A DNA stretch of 64,000 bases from Fimenecus sp045631225 (GTDB lineage Bacteria > Bacillota > Clostridia > Oscillospirales > Acutalibacteraceae): assembly GCA_045631225.1 (NCBI GenBank), contig JAZQUG010000044.1, forward strand, positions 1 through 64,000, read 5' to 3'. The notes beneath the pieces were generated by a model that was not told where the DNA came from, did no database searches, and saw only the letters and a list, made by a program, of their open reading frames with translations. This document shows positions 51,217-60,095 of the stretch, in pieces. Position 1 is the stretch's first letter. Every line of letters begins with the position of its first letter. The position numbers were made by a program, and so were the translations under genes.

Positions 51217-52860
51217 CTAAAAATCTTTTATAAAATTAGTGATATTTCTTGTAATTAGTTTTTCAGGACAGTCACCAATGCTGTTATTTTTTATAATTAT
51301 ATTGTCACTATCCTTTATGTCAAAACACGTTCTTTCACATTTTTTGAACGTATTACCCTCTATTGTGATATTTTTATGCACTGCGCCTGCATATCTCTTG
51401 TTTTCAGGCTTAATGAGAATACCGTTTTCACCACAATAATCAAACTTATTATTTTTGATTGTCATATCCAAACACATTCCGCTTTCATACCAGTTATCTG
51501 CATCATCAGAAAGAAGAATTCCACTCATTGTTGTGCTATAAAAATGATTATTTTCGATATTTGTTTTGCCTCTTGTTGTCAAAAGTAATCCTCGGGTTAT
51601 TATTCTGTCAATTTCATTGTTAACAAACTCAACCTGTGGACAAGCTGTTGCATTTTCAACATATTTTCCAACAACTGCACCGTCAGCTATATCAAGCTTC
51701 AGCTCAACATCATATTCACTAATCATCGCTGAACCAACAACACACGCACTACCCTTTGGCAACAATGTTTCAGGATGAATAAACTCTATTGTGTCACCGA
51801 TTTCAAAAGCATTGTATCCGTGGGACTGAGGATGCATAAATCTTACTGTAATCTTATCATTCTTTTTATCCACAATCTTAAAATGGAATCCGTGAACATT
51901 CATACAGTCATCACCTGCACCACTGAAATAACAATCCTTGACCGTCACCTTTCCACGGCACATACAAATCTGAATAAAATCAGCAACAGAACACATAACT
52001 CTTTCTTTTTCAGGTGAAAAATCAAGATTTGTCAATGTAATATTTTCTGTATTCTGTGCTACAAATGCAAGAGAATAATTAAAGCGCTGCTTAACATTAT
52101 GAAGAGTGACATTTTTACTGTTCTGAACAAAAATTCCAGCATATTGACGACGCACATCATAAAGATAATACTTATCTCCCACCTGAAATTTATTTGCAGT
52201 AAAAGTATATGCCCTTATACTTCTTTTTCCTATTTCCGATACCTTAAAAGTATCTCGCAACGGATGATATGTTCGCTGACAGAAATGAGGCTTGTCCTTT
52301 GGGAAATGTGCAATCCACCAAGCAGTTTTTGATTTATCTTTAAATTTTCGCTTATAATCGTGGCCAACAAAATAAAGTTTTCCTTTTTCGTTTACATATT
52401 TTGTCTGTTCATCAATCTCATAATCAACATAAAACAGACCTTTATTAATAACTTTCAATTCATGCATTTCAGGGTTATCTGCCGTAATTGTAAGATTCTG
52501 GATTGTTATATTTTCACAAGCATCTATTACTGCATTTGTTGATTTTCCATGAATAATGAATTTTGCACCATTACCATCAACTGTCACATTTTTAAGTCCG
52601 CTAAACCACAAGGGTGCACGATTAAGGTGAGGTGTTTCATCACCTGAAAATTCCTTATCACCTACTGTATTTGTAATATACAATTTTTCTGTACGAAGTT
52701 TTGTGGCATCAATTAAATATGTACCATTTTCGAAAACAATAGTTTTTTCTTCCTCGTCCTGTGGAATAGAGGAAAGAAAATTCTCAAGTTCTGTTTCACA
52801 ATATGTATAAGGTTTTACACCGAAATCTAAAGCATTATAAATCTTCAATTTATTCACCAT
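51217..52860 (-). CDS. Right-handed parallel beta-helix protein, GH110-like alpha-galactosidase candidate
   Basis: A 547-residue protein with many beta-helix rungs (NVTVDGNGAKFII, ENITIQNLTITAD, KNVTLHNVKQRFNYSLAF, MTIKNNKFDYCGENGILI). The acidic motif YFSGAGDDCMNVHGFHFKIV near 310 resembles the catalytic region of GH110 alpha-1,3-galactosidases, with two adjacent Asp residues. No signal peptide is seen, so it is probably cytoplasmic. Nearby GH35 and galM support galactoside use. It overlaps the amidase stop by 11 nt. Pectate-lyase-like families are the alternative; I am confident of the fold, less of the family. Confidence 0.7.
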   Translation of the reverse strand: MVNKLKIYNALDFGVKPYTYCETELENFLSSIPQDEEEKTIVFENGTYLIDATKLRTEKLYITNTVGDKEFSGDETPHLNRAPLWFSGLKNVTVDGNGAKFIIHGKSTNAVIDACENITIQNLTITADNPEMHELKVINKGLFYVDYEIDEQTKYVNEKGKLYFVGHDYKRKFKDKSKTAWWIAHFPKDKPHFCQRTYHPLRDTFKVSEIGKRSIRAYTFTANKFQVGDKYYLYDVRRQYAGIFVQNSKNVTLHNVKQRFNYSLAFVAQNTENITLTNLDFSPEKERVMCSVADFIQICMCRGKVTVKDCYFSGAGDDCMNVHGFHFKIVDKKNDKITVRFMHPQSHGYNAFEIGDTIEFIHPETLLPKGSACVVGSAMISEYDVELKLDIADGAVVGKYVENATACPQVEFVNNEIDRIITRGLLLTTRGKTNIENNHFYSTTMSGILLSDDADNWYESGMCLDMTIKNNKFDYCGENGILIKPENKRYAGAVHKNITIEGNTFKKCERTCFDIKDSDNIIIKNNSIGDCPEKLITRNITNFIKDF

Positions 52861-53569
52861 TCATTTCTTTTAATGTCATTTCTATTCCGTCGGCTATGGC
52901 TTTGGCATAATCATTCAGATACTTATCGTATTTTTCATTATCCTCTTTGCTTGAGATAAAACCTATTTCTGCAAGTACAGACGGCATTTTCGTGTTTCGG
53001 TTTATGTAATAATTCATAGTTTCACCATCACGATATCCTATATAGATTCCACGATTTTTCATAATATCAAGTGTATCAAAACAATCGAGGATATTTTGTG
53101 CTAACAGATTGTCATCGGTAGGATTTGAGGAATGAACCCACATTTCAACACCTGTTGCAGATGAAGAACTACTTGAATTTCTGTGAACAGAAACAAAAAG
53201 CGACGCTCTCGCCTTATTTGCAATTTTGCATCTTTCGGCAAGGGACACGTCGCTGTCATCATCACGAGTCATAACAACCGTGTAGCCTCTTTCCTCAAGA
53301 ATATCTCTGACAAGAAGTGAAAGACGCAAAGTATCGTCCTTTTCAAATCTTGTCCCGAGCACTGCCCCTGAACTGCTTCCGCCATGGCCAGGGTCAATGC
53401 ATACAGTTTTCTTATCCGGTATAAAATTCAACTGATTAAGATAGTAAACAGTTTCGTCGCCACCAACCACAATCAGTGCAAAAACCACGCAGATTGCTAC
53501 GGTAAACAGTGCAAATATCGGAAAAATAAATGTTTTTCGGTTGTTACGTTTCTTTTTGATTTTTTTCAT
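52850..53569 (-). CDS. N-acetylmuramoyl-L-alanine amidase (Amidase_3)
   Basis: A 239-residue membrane-anchored zinc amidase that cuts the MurNAc-L-Ala bond of peptidoglycan. A basic N-terminus and one transmembrane segment (TFIFPIFALFTVAICVVFALIVV) precede the catalytic domain. It shows CIDPGHGGSSSGAVLG near 58 (zinc His), FEKDDTLRLSLLVRDIL (zinc Glu), LFVSVHRNSSSSSSATGVEM near 125 (zinc His), and VLAEIGFISSKEDNEKY near 200 (catalytic Glu). This is the CwlD/AmiC-like layout; spore cortex or septum roles are both possible. It follows thyX by 15 nt. Confidence 0.92.
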   Translation of the reverse strand: MKKIKKKRNNRKTFIFPIFALFTVAICVVFALIVVGGDETVYYLNQLNFIPDKKTVCIDPGHGGSSSGAVLGTRFEKDDTLRLSLLVRDILEERGYTVVMTRDDDSDVSLAERCKIANKARASLFVSVHRNSSSSSSATGVEMWVHSSNPTDDNLLAQNILDCFDTLDIMKNRGIYIGYRDGETMNYYINRNTKMPSVLAEIGFISSKEDNEKYDKYLNDYAKAIADGIEMTLKEMNGE

Positions 53570-53584
53570 ATTATGTCTTTGGAT

Positions 53585-54961
53585 TTATTTAAGATTTGAG
53601 AATTTCTCCTTGATTTCTAATGCTCTTCCACAAGTCATTCTTCCTTCAGGACAAGCACCTACAAAACAGCTTGGACCATAGAAATTGAAAATCACAGGCT
53701 CGATTTCACGAAGCTTTTTAAGTGCATCAACAGCATATTCCTGAATTTCCCACTGAGCACGAGTACATGAACGAAGACGCATAAACAACATAAGCTGTCT
53801 TGCATTCATTGTTGTTACAATATCAAGTGTATTACCTGAAAGCTGATAATATACCAGAATTTCTTCTGATATACCAAGTTTTTTGAGTCTTTCATATTCT
53901 TCTGCAGTTTCCTTGAAAGCATTTTCATATTTTACCAGAAGCTCAGGCTTATCCTTTAAAACAGGAGGAATGATATAGCTCATTCTGTCCGTTTTTATAA
54001 GTTCAGGGATTTCGATTGACTGAATTCTGTGACGAGCAAAATGAGTGATACAAGAAAGTGAAACATTGTTAAATCTTAATGTGTAATTCACACATTCCAA
54101 TGGCCTTGGTCGTTTGCATTTAACAACTGCTTCAACGATTTTCTTTGTTGTATCCTCGTCAGAAATAATGCTTTCAATCTGTTCTGTGGCAAGGTTTTTG
54201 CCTGAAATCAAAGCATTTCTCGCAACACATTTTGCAGCATCAGGAGTATATGCTAACAATTCAACAGGAGTAGCTGTGTGTTCAGGCTTAATATCGATAA
54301 ATGAAAGGTCAGGAACATCGTTCACCTGTCTTTCAGGGTTAAAACTTGCCATAATTCCGGGAGCTCGTGTCTTTGCCTGTTCATAAAGCTCAAGACCTAA
54401 TTTTTTGATTTCAGGGTAACGGGCACCTCTGCCACAAATCATAGCAGTAAGCATATTTAAAAATTCTCTGCCATTTACTGAACAGAAGAAATTACTATAA
54501 AGACAATATGGCAACACAAAACGAGCATCCTCACGAAGAACACCGTTAGCACAAAGTTCATCATAAAGTGCGAACATCTTACCCATATGCTCTTTGTATG
54601 ATTTTTCGATTTCTTCATCGTTAAATTCAGGCACATAAAATCCTGCATCACTGAAGTTTACATATCGTCTTGACTTAACTGTATATGAAGCAAGTCGGAA
54701 TTCGATAATGAACTGTTCAACAACAGCTGTAACATTCTGGAAAGCAAGCTGAAAATATGTATGCTCGACTGTACTTGTATGACCGGAAGCAGTTACTTTT
54801 CCGATAAGATTTGCATTTTTCTCTCTGTCCTGAGACTTATCCCAAATTGATAGTGCAGTACCCTCCTGAGTTGAAATTCTGCCACTTGCAGCAGTAACCT
54901 TTTCATCAGTATCTGTCATACCAATAATGAGTGCTGTGCTTTTATTGTAATCGCATACCAT
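53585..54961 (-). CDS. thyX: Tandem-domain ThyX-type (FAD-dependent) thymidylate synthase
   Basis: A 458-residue protein, about twice the usual 220-250. The first half has SGHTSTVEHTYFQLAFQNVT, then EFRLASYTVKSRRY at 87-100, aligned with the ThyX signature RHRxxSxNxxSxRY but with EF in place of RH. The second half has RPRPLECVNYTLRFNN, then FARHRIQS, which keeps RHR but continues IEIPELIK instead of NExSxRY. Both halves show the later NxR-type helix (NGREFLNMLTAMICGRGA and MNARQLMLFMRLRSCTRAQW). ThyX makes dTMP with FAD and methylene-tetrahydrofolate. Divergent tmk supports the role. Confidence 0.82.
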   Translation of the reverse strand: MVCDYNKSTALIIGMTDTDEKVTAASGRISTQEGTALSIWDKSQDREKNANLIGKVTASGHTSTVEHTYFQLAFQNVTAVVEQFIIEFRLASYTVKSRRYVNFSDAGFYVPEFNDEEIEKSYKEHMGKMFALYDELCANGVLREDARFVLPYCLYSNFFCSVNGREFLNMLTAMICGRGARYPEIKKLGLELYEQAKTRAPGIMASFNPERQVNDVPDLSFIDIKPEHTATPVELLAYTPDAAKCVARNALISGKNLATEQIESIISDEDTTKKIVEAVVKCKRPRPLECVNYTLRFNNVSLSCITHFARHRIQSIEIPELIKTDRMSYIIPPVLKDKPELLVKYENAFKETAEEYERLKKLGISEEILVYYQLSGNTLDIVTTMNARQLMLFMRLRSCTRAQWEIQEYAVDALKKLREIEPVIFNFYGPSCFVGACPEGRMTCGRALEIKEKFSNLK

Positions 54962-55069
54962 AGTAATCCCTCTTTAAAATCAATACTGTATAAATTGTAA
55001 CATAAAAAAGAATGGTATGCAATAACTGTTTTATCCACGGCAAATTATAATTTTTATTTGCAATTATTA

Positions 55070-55098
55070 TTGTATTATTAAAAGTTTTTTGTTATAAT
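55070..55098 (+). promoter_or_regulatory. SigA promoter of the tmk gene series
   Basis: TTGTAT at 55070-55075 and TATAAT at 55093-55098 are 17 bp apart, 38 bp upstream of ATG 55136. Confidence 0.65.
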
Positions 55099-55135
55099 GT
55101 ATTTTGTATAATTATGAATAGTGGTGCATTATATT

Positions 55136-55801
55136 ATGAACAAAAAAATGATTGTAATTGAAGGTCTTGACGGAAGCGGAAAATCAACTCAGGTTGAGTT
55201 TCTTAAAAGCAGACTTCTTGAAAATAATATAAGTCTTCGTCAGATTAAACTTCCTGATTATGACAACAAGTCAAGTACACTTGTAAAAATGTATCTTAAC
55301 GGTGAATTCGGCAGTAATCCCGCTGATGTAAACATCTATTCAGCATCCCTTTTTTATGCTGTTGACAGATATGCAAGTTACAAGAACATCTGGGGTGATG
55401 ATTACAACAACGGTACACTTATTCTTGCTGACAGATACACAACATCAAACGCTGTTCACCAGACCGTAAAGCTTCCGAAAGAAGAATGGGACAAGTATCT
55501 CCAGTGGCTTTTCCACACAGAATATGAAATGATGGAAATTCCAAAACCTGATGCAGTAATTTATCTTGATATGGATGTTGACATTTCACAACGCCTTATG
55601 TCAAAAAGATACAATGGTGAGGAAACTAAAAAGGACGTTCACGAGGCTAATGTAGGCTACCTTAAATCCTGTCGTGAGGCTGCACTTTATACTGCTGATA
55701 AGTTCGGTTGGAATGTAGTTAAGTGTTTTGATGGTGACGAACCACTTTCAATCGAAGAAATCGGAAACAAAATTTACAACATTGTTGAGGAGATTTTATA
55801 A
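55136..55801 (+). CDS. tmk: Thymidylate kinase
   Basis: A 221-residue P-loop kinase converting dTMP to dTDP. It shows the start MIVIEGLDGSGKSTQVEFLK with the P loop at 10-18, LPDYDNKSSTLVKMYLNGEF near 40, the DRYASYKN segment, and LILADRYTTSNAVHQTVKLP near 97-116 (the DRY/H motif). AVIYLDMDVDISQRLMSKR near 142 is followed by a lid region. Members of this slightly divergent group are often annotated thymidylate kinase in clostridia. It overlaps the next gene by one base. Its place opposite thyX supports a dTTP role. Confidence 0.9.
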   Translation: MNKKMIVIEGLDGSGKSTQVEFLKSRLLENNISLRQIKLPDYDNKSSTLVKMYLNGEFGSNPADVNIYSASLFYAVDRYASYKNIWGDDYNNGTLILADRYTTSNAVHQTVKLPKEEWDKYLQWLFHTEYEMMEIPKPDAVIYLDMDVDISQRLMSKRYNGEETKKDVHEANVGYLKSCREAALYTADKFGWNVVKCFDGDEPLSIEEIGNKIYNIVEEIL

Positions 55802-56685
55802 TGGAGTTTCGCTCTCCTGCTTTAACCGATAAACAATGGGTTGAAGAAGCATTTTTAAACGGAAATACAGATTGCTGTGAATACTGTTTCGGCAATATTT
55901 ATATGTGGTCTGATATTTATGATAATAAAATATTCAATGATAACGGAATTTTTGTTTCTGCCGATTTTACGGATAAACCTATTTTCTGCTATCCTATCGG
56001 CGATGGCAACAAAAAATCAACTATCGAAAAGCTCATTGAATACGCAAAAGATAATAATATTGAATTGGAATTTTTCGGTATGACAGAAAAGGATAAGGAT
56101 GAACTGAATTCCCTTTTCCCCGACCAATTCCACATAGAAGAAACACGTGACTTTTTCGATTATGTTTACCGTTCGGAGGATTTAGCAAACTTGTCCGGCC
56201 GAAAATATCACAGCAAGAAAAATCACGCTTCATATTTCGAAAAAAACTTCGATTGGAAATATGAGCCCATAAATGAGAACAATATCGAACAATGCTTGCT
56301 TCTCAACAGTCATTGGGAGGGCTTGAATTTACAGAAAAACCCCGAGGAAATCTCTGAGGAAAGTCTTGCGATTCAAAAAGCACTGAAAAATTATTTTCAG
56401 TTAGACTTTGAAGGTGGCGTGCTGACAATTCAGGGTGAAATTGTTGCTTTCACCTTTGGTGAAAGACTTAACCACAACACATTCTGTACTCACGTTGAAA
56501 AGGCTTATGGAAATGTTCGTGGTGCTTATCAGATGATTAATCGTGAATTCGCACGACAACTCAAAGACAGATATGAATTTATAAACCGTGAAGAGGATAC
56601 GGGAAGTGAGGGCCTCAGACGAGCAAAGCTTTCTTATCATCCTCATAGATTGGTAATTAAATATTCGGCAATTTACAAAGGATAG
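55801..56685 (+). CDS. DUF2156 (phosphatidylglycerol lysyltransferase C-terminal-like) protein
   Basis: A 294-residue protein with a double GNAT-like fold of the DUF2156 family, related to the catalytic domain of MprF and to FemX-like aminoacyl transferases. Typical parts are CCEYCFGNIYMWSDIYDNKI near 25-44, SGRKYHSKKNHASYFEKNF near 133-151, and the C-terminal HVEKAYGNVRGAYQMINREF near 235 with NREEDTGSEGLRRAKLSYHP near 263. No membrane segments are present, unlike MprF. Substrates are unknown; an aminoacyl-tRNA donor is possible. It overlaps tmk by one base. Confidence 0.85.
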   Translation: MEFRSPALTDKQWVEEAFLNGNTDCCEYCFGNIYMWSDIYDNKIFNDNGIFVSADFTDKPIFCYPIGDGNKKSTIEKLIEYAKDNNIELEFFGMTEKDKDELNSLFPDQFHIEETRDFFDYVYRSEDLANLSGRKYHSKKNHASYFEKNFDWKYEPINENNIEQCLLLNSHWEGLNLQKNPEEISEESLAIQKALKNYFQLDFEGGVLTIQGEIVAFTFGERLNHNTFCTHVEKAYGNVRGAYQMINREFARQLKDRYEFINREEDTGSEGLRRAKLSYHPHRLVIKYSAIYKG

Positions 56686-56688
56686 TTT

Positions 56689-57408
56689 ATGATTACTTTT
56701 GCTGACAGAAACGATAAAACTCAATTAGAAAAAATGTGGCAGAGCATTTTCCTTGAAGAGCCGCAGGTTGTGGAGAGCTTTTTTGAAAATGTATTTGATT
56801 TCACAGTAACGCCTGTTATAAAAATCGATAATGAAATTGTTTCATCATTATTCTTATTGGACTGCAAAATCGGTGATTATAAAGGCAAATGTGTTTACTG
56901 TGCTATGACGAAATATGCTCACAGAGGCAAGGGTTATATGAAAAAACTTCTTGATTTTTCATATAACTACTGTAAAGAGAATAGTTTTGATTTTCTTTTT
57001 CTTGTTCCTGCTGAAAAGTCACTTTTTGATTATTACAAAACTTGTGGTTTTATTACATTTGGCGTCAGCAGAGTTCACACTATAAATGATACAATTCCAC
57101 CTGAAAGAGAATTGTTGAAATGTGAATACGAAATAAAATTTGACGATTCTGTTGTAGAATACTGGAAAAACACTTGTACAGTTTACGGTGGAGAAGTTGC
57201 CGAGTTCGGACTTGTTTTTTCTGATGAAGAAACCTTTATCAGAAATGCAAAAGGAAATTATGAAAACATTCCTGAAAAATACAAAAAATCAGGAACAACA
57301 ATCAAAGGCAACATAAGCTTTGGTGAAAATTACTCACCTGCTATGATAAAAACTGAAACCACAGAACTTAAAAATGTTATTTGTTATATTGGAATTACAT
57401 TAGAATAG
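56689..57408 (+). CDS. GNAT-family N-acetyltransferase
   Basis: A 239-residue acyl-CoA-dependent transferase. The GNAT core lies in residues 1-130: an N-terminal DKTQLEKMWQSIFLEEP strand-helix, then CVYCAMTKYAHRGKGYMKKL near 66-85, where the RGKGYM segment is the acetyl-CoA pyrophosphate loop. FLFLVPAEKSLFDYYKTCGF near 102-121 completes the core. A further 110 residues form a second, unrecognised domain. It starts 3 nt after the DUF2156 gene. The acceptor is unknown. Confidence 0.85.
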   Translation: MITFADRNDKTQLEKMWQSIFLEEPQVVESFFENVFDFTVTPVIKIDNEIVSSLFLLDCKIGDYKGKCVYCAMTKYAHRGKGYMKKLLDFSYNYCKENSFDFLFLVPAEKSLFDYYKTCGFITFGVSRVHTINDTIPPERELLKCEYEIKFDDSVVEYWKNTCTVYGGEVAEFGLVFSDEETFIRNAKGNYENIPEKYKKSGTTIKGNISFGENYSPAMIKTETTELKNVICYIGITLE

Positions 57409-57418
57409 GAGCAGAATT

Positions 57419-57967
57419 ATGATTTATGTTTTTTTAGCACCGGGATTTGAAGAAATTGAAGCATTGGCAGTTGTCGACGTGTTAAGACGAGTAGAACTCA
57501 AGGTTTTAACAGTTGGCGTGGGTGAAGATTTTGTGATTGGTTCACATCAAATTCCTGTTGCTGCTGATATCAGTGAAAAGGCTCTTGTCCTTGACGATAC
57601 AGTTGAGGCTATTGTTCTCCCCGGTGGTATGCCGGGAACTTTAAACCTTGAAAAAAGTCCTGTTGTGCAAAAAGCAATTGATTGGGCTGTAGAAAACGAC
57701 AAATTAATCTGTGCAATCTGTGCTGCTCCGTCAATTTTAGGTCACAAAGGTCTCTTGGATGGCAAAAAAGCAACCTGCTTCCCGGGATTTCAGGATGAGC
57801 TTTTCGGTGCAGATGTTACAAATGATTTTGTTGAAACAGATGGTAACTTCATCACTGCAAAAGGCATGGGTAGTGCAGTTGAATTTGGTCTCAGGATTGC
57901 TGAAGCTCTTGCAAATCCTCTTGAAATAAAGAAAATCCGTGCATCTTTACAGATTTATAATGGATAA
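57419..57967 (+). CDS. DJ-1/PfpI family protein
   Basis: A 182-residue member of the DJ-1/ThiJ group. It begins MIYVFLAPGFEEIEALAVVD, with the conserved Glu near residue 12-13, has EAIVLPGGMPGTLNLEKSPV near 61, and the nucleophile elbow LICAICAAPSILGHKGLLDG near 96-115 with the reactive Cys. DJ-1 proteins have been linked to glyoxalase-like or deglycase activity and oxidative stress; some are misnamed as thiazole synthesis proteins. GGAGCAG precedes the start. The end overlaps the following gene by 8 nt. Confidence 0.93.
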   Translation: MIYVFLAPGFEEIEALAVVDVLRRVELKVLTVGVGEDFVIGSHQIPVAADISEKALVLDDTVEAIVLPGGMPGTLNLEKSPVVQKAIDWAVENDKLICAICAAPSILGHKGLLDGKKATCFPGFQDELFGADVTNDFVETDGNFITAKGMGSAVEFGLRIAEALANPLEIKKIRASLQIYNG

Positions 57968-58523
57968 AAAAGATATTAGAAAAACGCTGAAAGAAAAGCG
58001 TAAAAATATTTCCAAAGAAAAAAAGATAATATACGATAAGGCGATAAGTGAAACAATCACTGCTTCCGATTACTTTAAAAATGCAAAGCAAGTTCTGGTG
58101 TTTTCTTCAACTGATGACGAATTTGACACAAGCTATATAATTGAGCGTTGTCGCAATGATGGAAAATCAATTTTCTATCCTGTTTGTACTGACAGCAACG
58201 GAAATATGAAGTTTTTTAAAGTTGATTCCAAGAACGACTTAACAGTTGGAATGTATGGTATTTCAGAACCGAAGCCTTATTGTAAAGAGTATACACCAAA
58301 AGAAAATGATATTATCATTGTGCCGTGCCTTTCCGTTGATAAAAACGGATATCGAATCGGTTACGGCAAAGGATATTACGACAGATTCTTAAAAAATTTT
58401 AATGGTGTTAGTATTTGTCCGTGTCACGAAGAAATGTTGACAGATACTTTGCCCACAGACGAATATGATATTAAAGTAAATATTATCGTGACACAAAATT
58501 CAACAAAGGAGGTAATCCTGTGA
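57960..58523 (+). CDS. fthC: 5-formyltetrahydrofolate cyclo-ligase
   Basis: A 187-residue enzyme that converts 5-formyl-THF to 5,10-methenyl-THF with ATP. It starts MDKKDIRKTLKEKRKNIS, has VLVFSSTDDEFDTSYIIERC near 50, IIVPCLSVDKNGYRIGYGKG near 118, and the ATP-binding YGKGYYDRFL motif near 134. ATG 57960 is preferred over the in-frame ATG 57939, since it gives the family N-terminus and an 8-nt overlap with the DJ-1 gene. It supplies folate one-carbon units, which ThyX also uses. Confidence 0.93.
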   Translation: MDKKDIRKTLKEKRKNISKEKKIIYDKAISETITASDYFKNAKQVLVFSSTDDEFDTSYIIERCRNDGKSIFYPVCTDSNGNMKFFKVDSKNDLTVGMYGISEPKPYCKEYTPKENDIIIVPCLSVDKNGYRIGYGKGYYDRFLKNFNGVSICPCHEEMLTDTLPTDEYDIKVNIIVTQNSTKEVIL

Positions 58524-60094
58524 GTAAATTTCAAGATGAATTTTCAAACAATTCTTATGAAGACCTTTTAAATGAATACGCAGGGAACTCTATTACAAGC
58601 AAACCAATCAAAAATCCTGAAGAAAGAAAAAGTGCTCCTGTTTACCGTGAACAACCGGATTCAAGCCGTGACATTTCTTCATTCAGTGATAATTTTCCTG
58701 CAGACGAAAAGAAAAAGGCTCAATCTTTTGATATTGACTTATTAAAAGCTTACGAAGAGCCTGTTCAAAGACGACCTGTAAAAAAGGAAGAACCACAGAA
58801 TAAAGGCAAGTTCACAGTTAACGCTGACAATGCCAAAACTTTTGCAATCGGTGTTGTTAACAAAGTGAGAACTGTTGCTGACAATATAAGAGAAAATGCA
58901 AATGCAGCTGCTGAGCAAGTTAAAGAACAAAATGCAGAGCAAATATCAGAAGATATTGAAAACAACAATAAAAAGAAGAAAAAGAAAATTACTTTTGCAG
59001 ATGTTGTTGGTCATACTGTAAACTCATTTCGTGAAAATAAACAGCAATTTGTAGCATTTGGTTGCTGTCTTCTTGTATCATTTATACTCGCAGGCTTTGC
59101 CATCAGTTGTGTCAACGATGTTTTTGCCATAAACCGTGACGGTGAAGAAACAATTGAAGTTGTTTTACCTGATAACGCTGATACGGCTGAAGCAATAAAA
59201 GTTCTTGATAAAGCAGGACTTATCAAAAACAGCATTTTCTGTAATTTATTTGCCAAGGTTATGGGTGTCAGTGATGACAATTATCTTGCAGGTATTTACT
59301 ATTTTACAGATGATATGGGTATTGAAAAAATGCTCACTCGGTTTAAGACAAGTAGTACAAGAGGCACTATTATAAGCATCACAATTCCTGAGGGCTATAC
59401 TGTTGACCAGGTATTTGAAAGACTTGAAAAGAATAATATCTGTACAAAAGAATCTCTTTACAGAATTCTCGATACTGTTGATTTCGGTAACGAATATGAC
59501 TTCATTGCAAAAATCGATAACAAAGATGAACGATACTGTATTCTTGAGGGTTATCTTTTCCCTGCTACCTACGAATTTGAGCAAGGTGCTGAACCGGGTT
59601 CTGTTATCCGTAAATTCCTTAACACTTTTAACTCACGCTGGTCAGAGGAATATGCTGCAAAGGCTACAGAGCTTGGAATGAGTGTTGACGAAATAATCAC
59701 ACTTGCATCAATTCTTGAAAAAGAAGGTACAGGTGAAGGTCAGTTCCTCCAGATTTCTTCTGTTCTTCACAACAGACTTAACCGTTCAGGACTTTATCCG
59801 ACACTTGACTGTAACTCAACCAAGGACTATGTAAAAAACACTATTGCAAAGCGTATTACAACTCCTGAAATCAACAAATATGTTGTAAGCTATAACACTT
59901 ATGAAATTGCAGGTTTGCCACCAAGTGCTATCTGTAATCCCGGATTAGATGCTATTGAATCAGCTCTTTTCCCTACTCCATCACAGAATTATTTCTTCAG
60001 ACACGATAAAAACAACAAAATTTACCTTGCTGAAACTATTGAAGAGCATAATGCAAACGGTAGAGAAGTTCAGCGTGTAAATTCAGGAGGTTAA
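58520..60094 (+). CDS. mltG: Endolytic murein transglycosylase MltG
   Basis: A 524-residue YceG-family enzyme that cuts nascent glycan strands and sets their length. The first 170 residues are a cytoplasmic, charged, low-complexity tail ending in KKKKKITFADVV. One transmembrane helix (FVAFGCCLLVSFILAGFAIS) near 180 follows. A LysM-like segment (IISITIPEGYTVDQVFERLE) precedes the catalytic domain with TLASILEKEGTGEGQFLQIS (catalytic Glu) near 396, LNRSGLYPTLDCNST and YEIAGLPPSAICNPGLDAIE. The start is GTG 58520 after AAAGGAGG, overlapping fthC by four bases. Confidence 0.93.
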   Translation: MSKFQDEFSNNSYEDLLNEYAGNSITSKPIKNPEERKSAPVYREQPDSSRDISSFSDNFPADEKKKAQSFDIDLLKAYEEPVQRRPVKKEEPQNKGKFTVNADNAKTFAIGVVNKVRTVADNIRENANAAAEQVKEQNAEQISEDIENNNKKKKKKITFADVVGHTVNSFRENKQQFVAFGCCLLVSFILAGFAISCVNDVFAINRDGEETIEVVLPDNADTAEAIKVLDKAGLIKNSIFCNLFAKVMGVSDDNYLAGIYYFTDDMGIEKMLTRFKTSSTRGTIISITIPEGYTVDQVFERLEKNNICTKESLYRILDTVDFGNEYDFIAKIDNKDERYCILEGYLFPATYEFEQGAEPGSVIRKFLNTFNSRWSEEYAAKATELGMSVDEIITLASILEKEGTGEGQFLQISSVLHNRLNRSGLYPTLDCNSTKDYVKNTIAKRITTPEINKYVVSYNTYEIAGLPPSAICNPGLDAIESALFPTPSQNYFFRHDKNNKIYLAETIEEHNANGREVQRVNSGG

Positions 60095-60095
60095 A

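Noticed and set aside
50611..51220. Open frames of 109-147 codons in the repeat region beside tRNA-Gln
   Set aside because: They read through tandem non-coding units, tRNA 3' ends and the terminator, and have repetitive, non-protein-like sequence.
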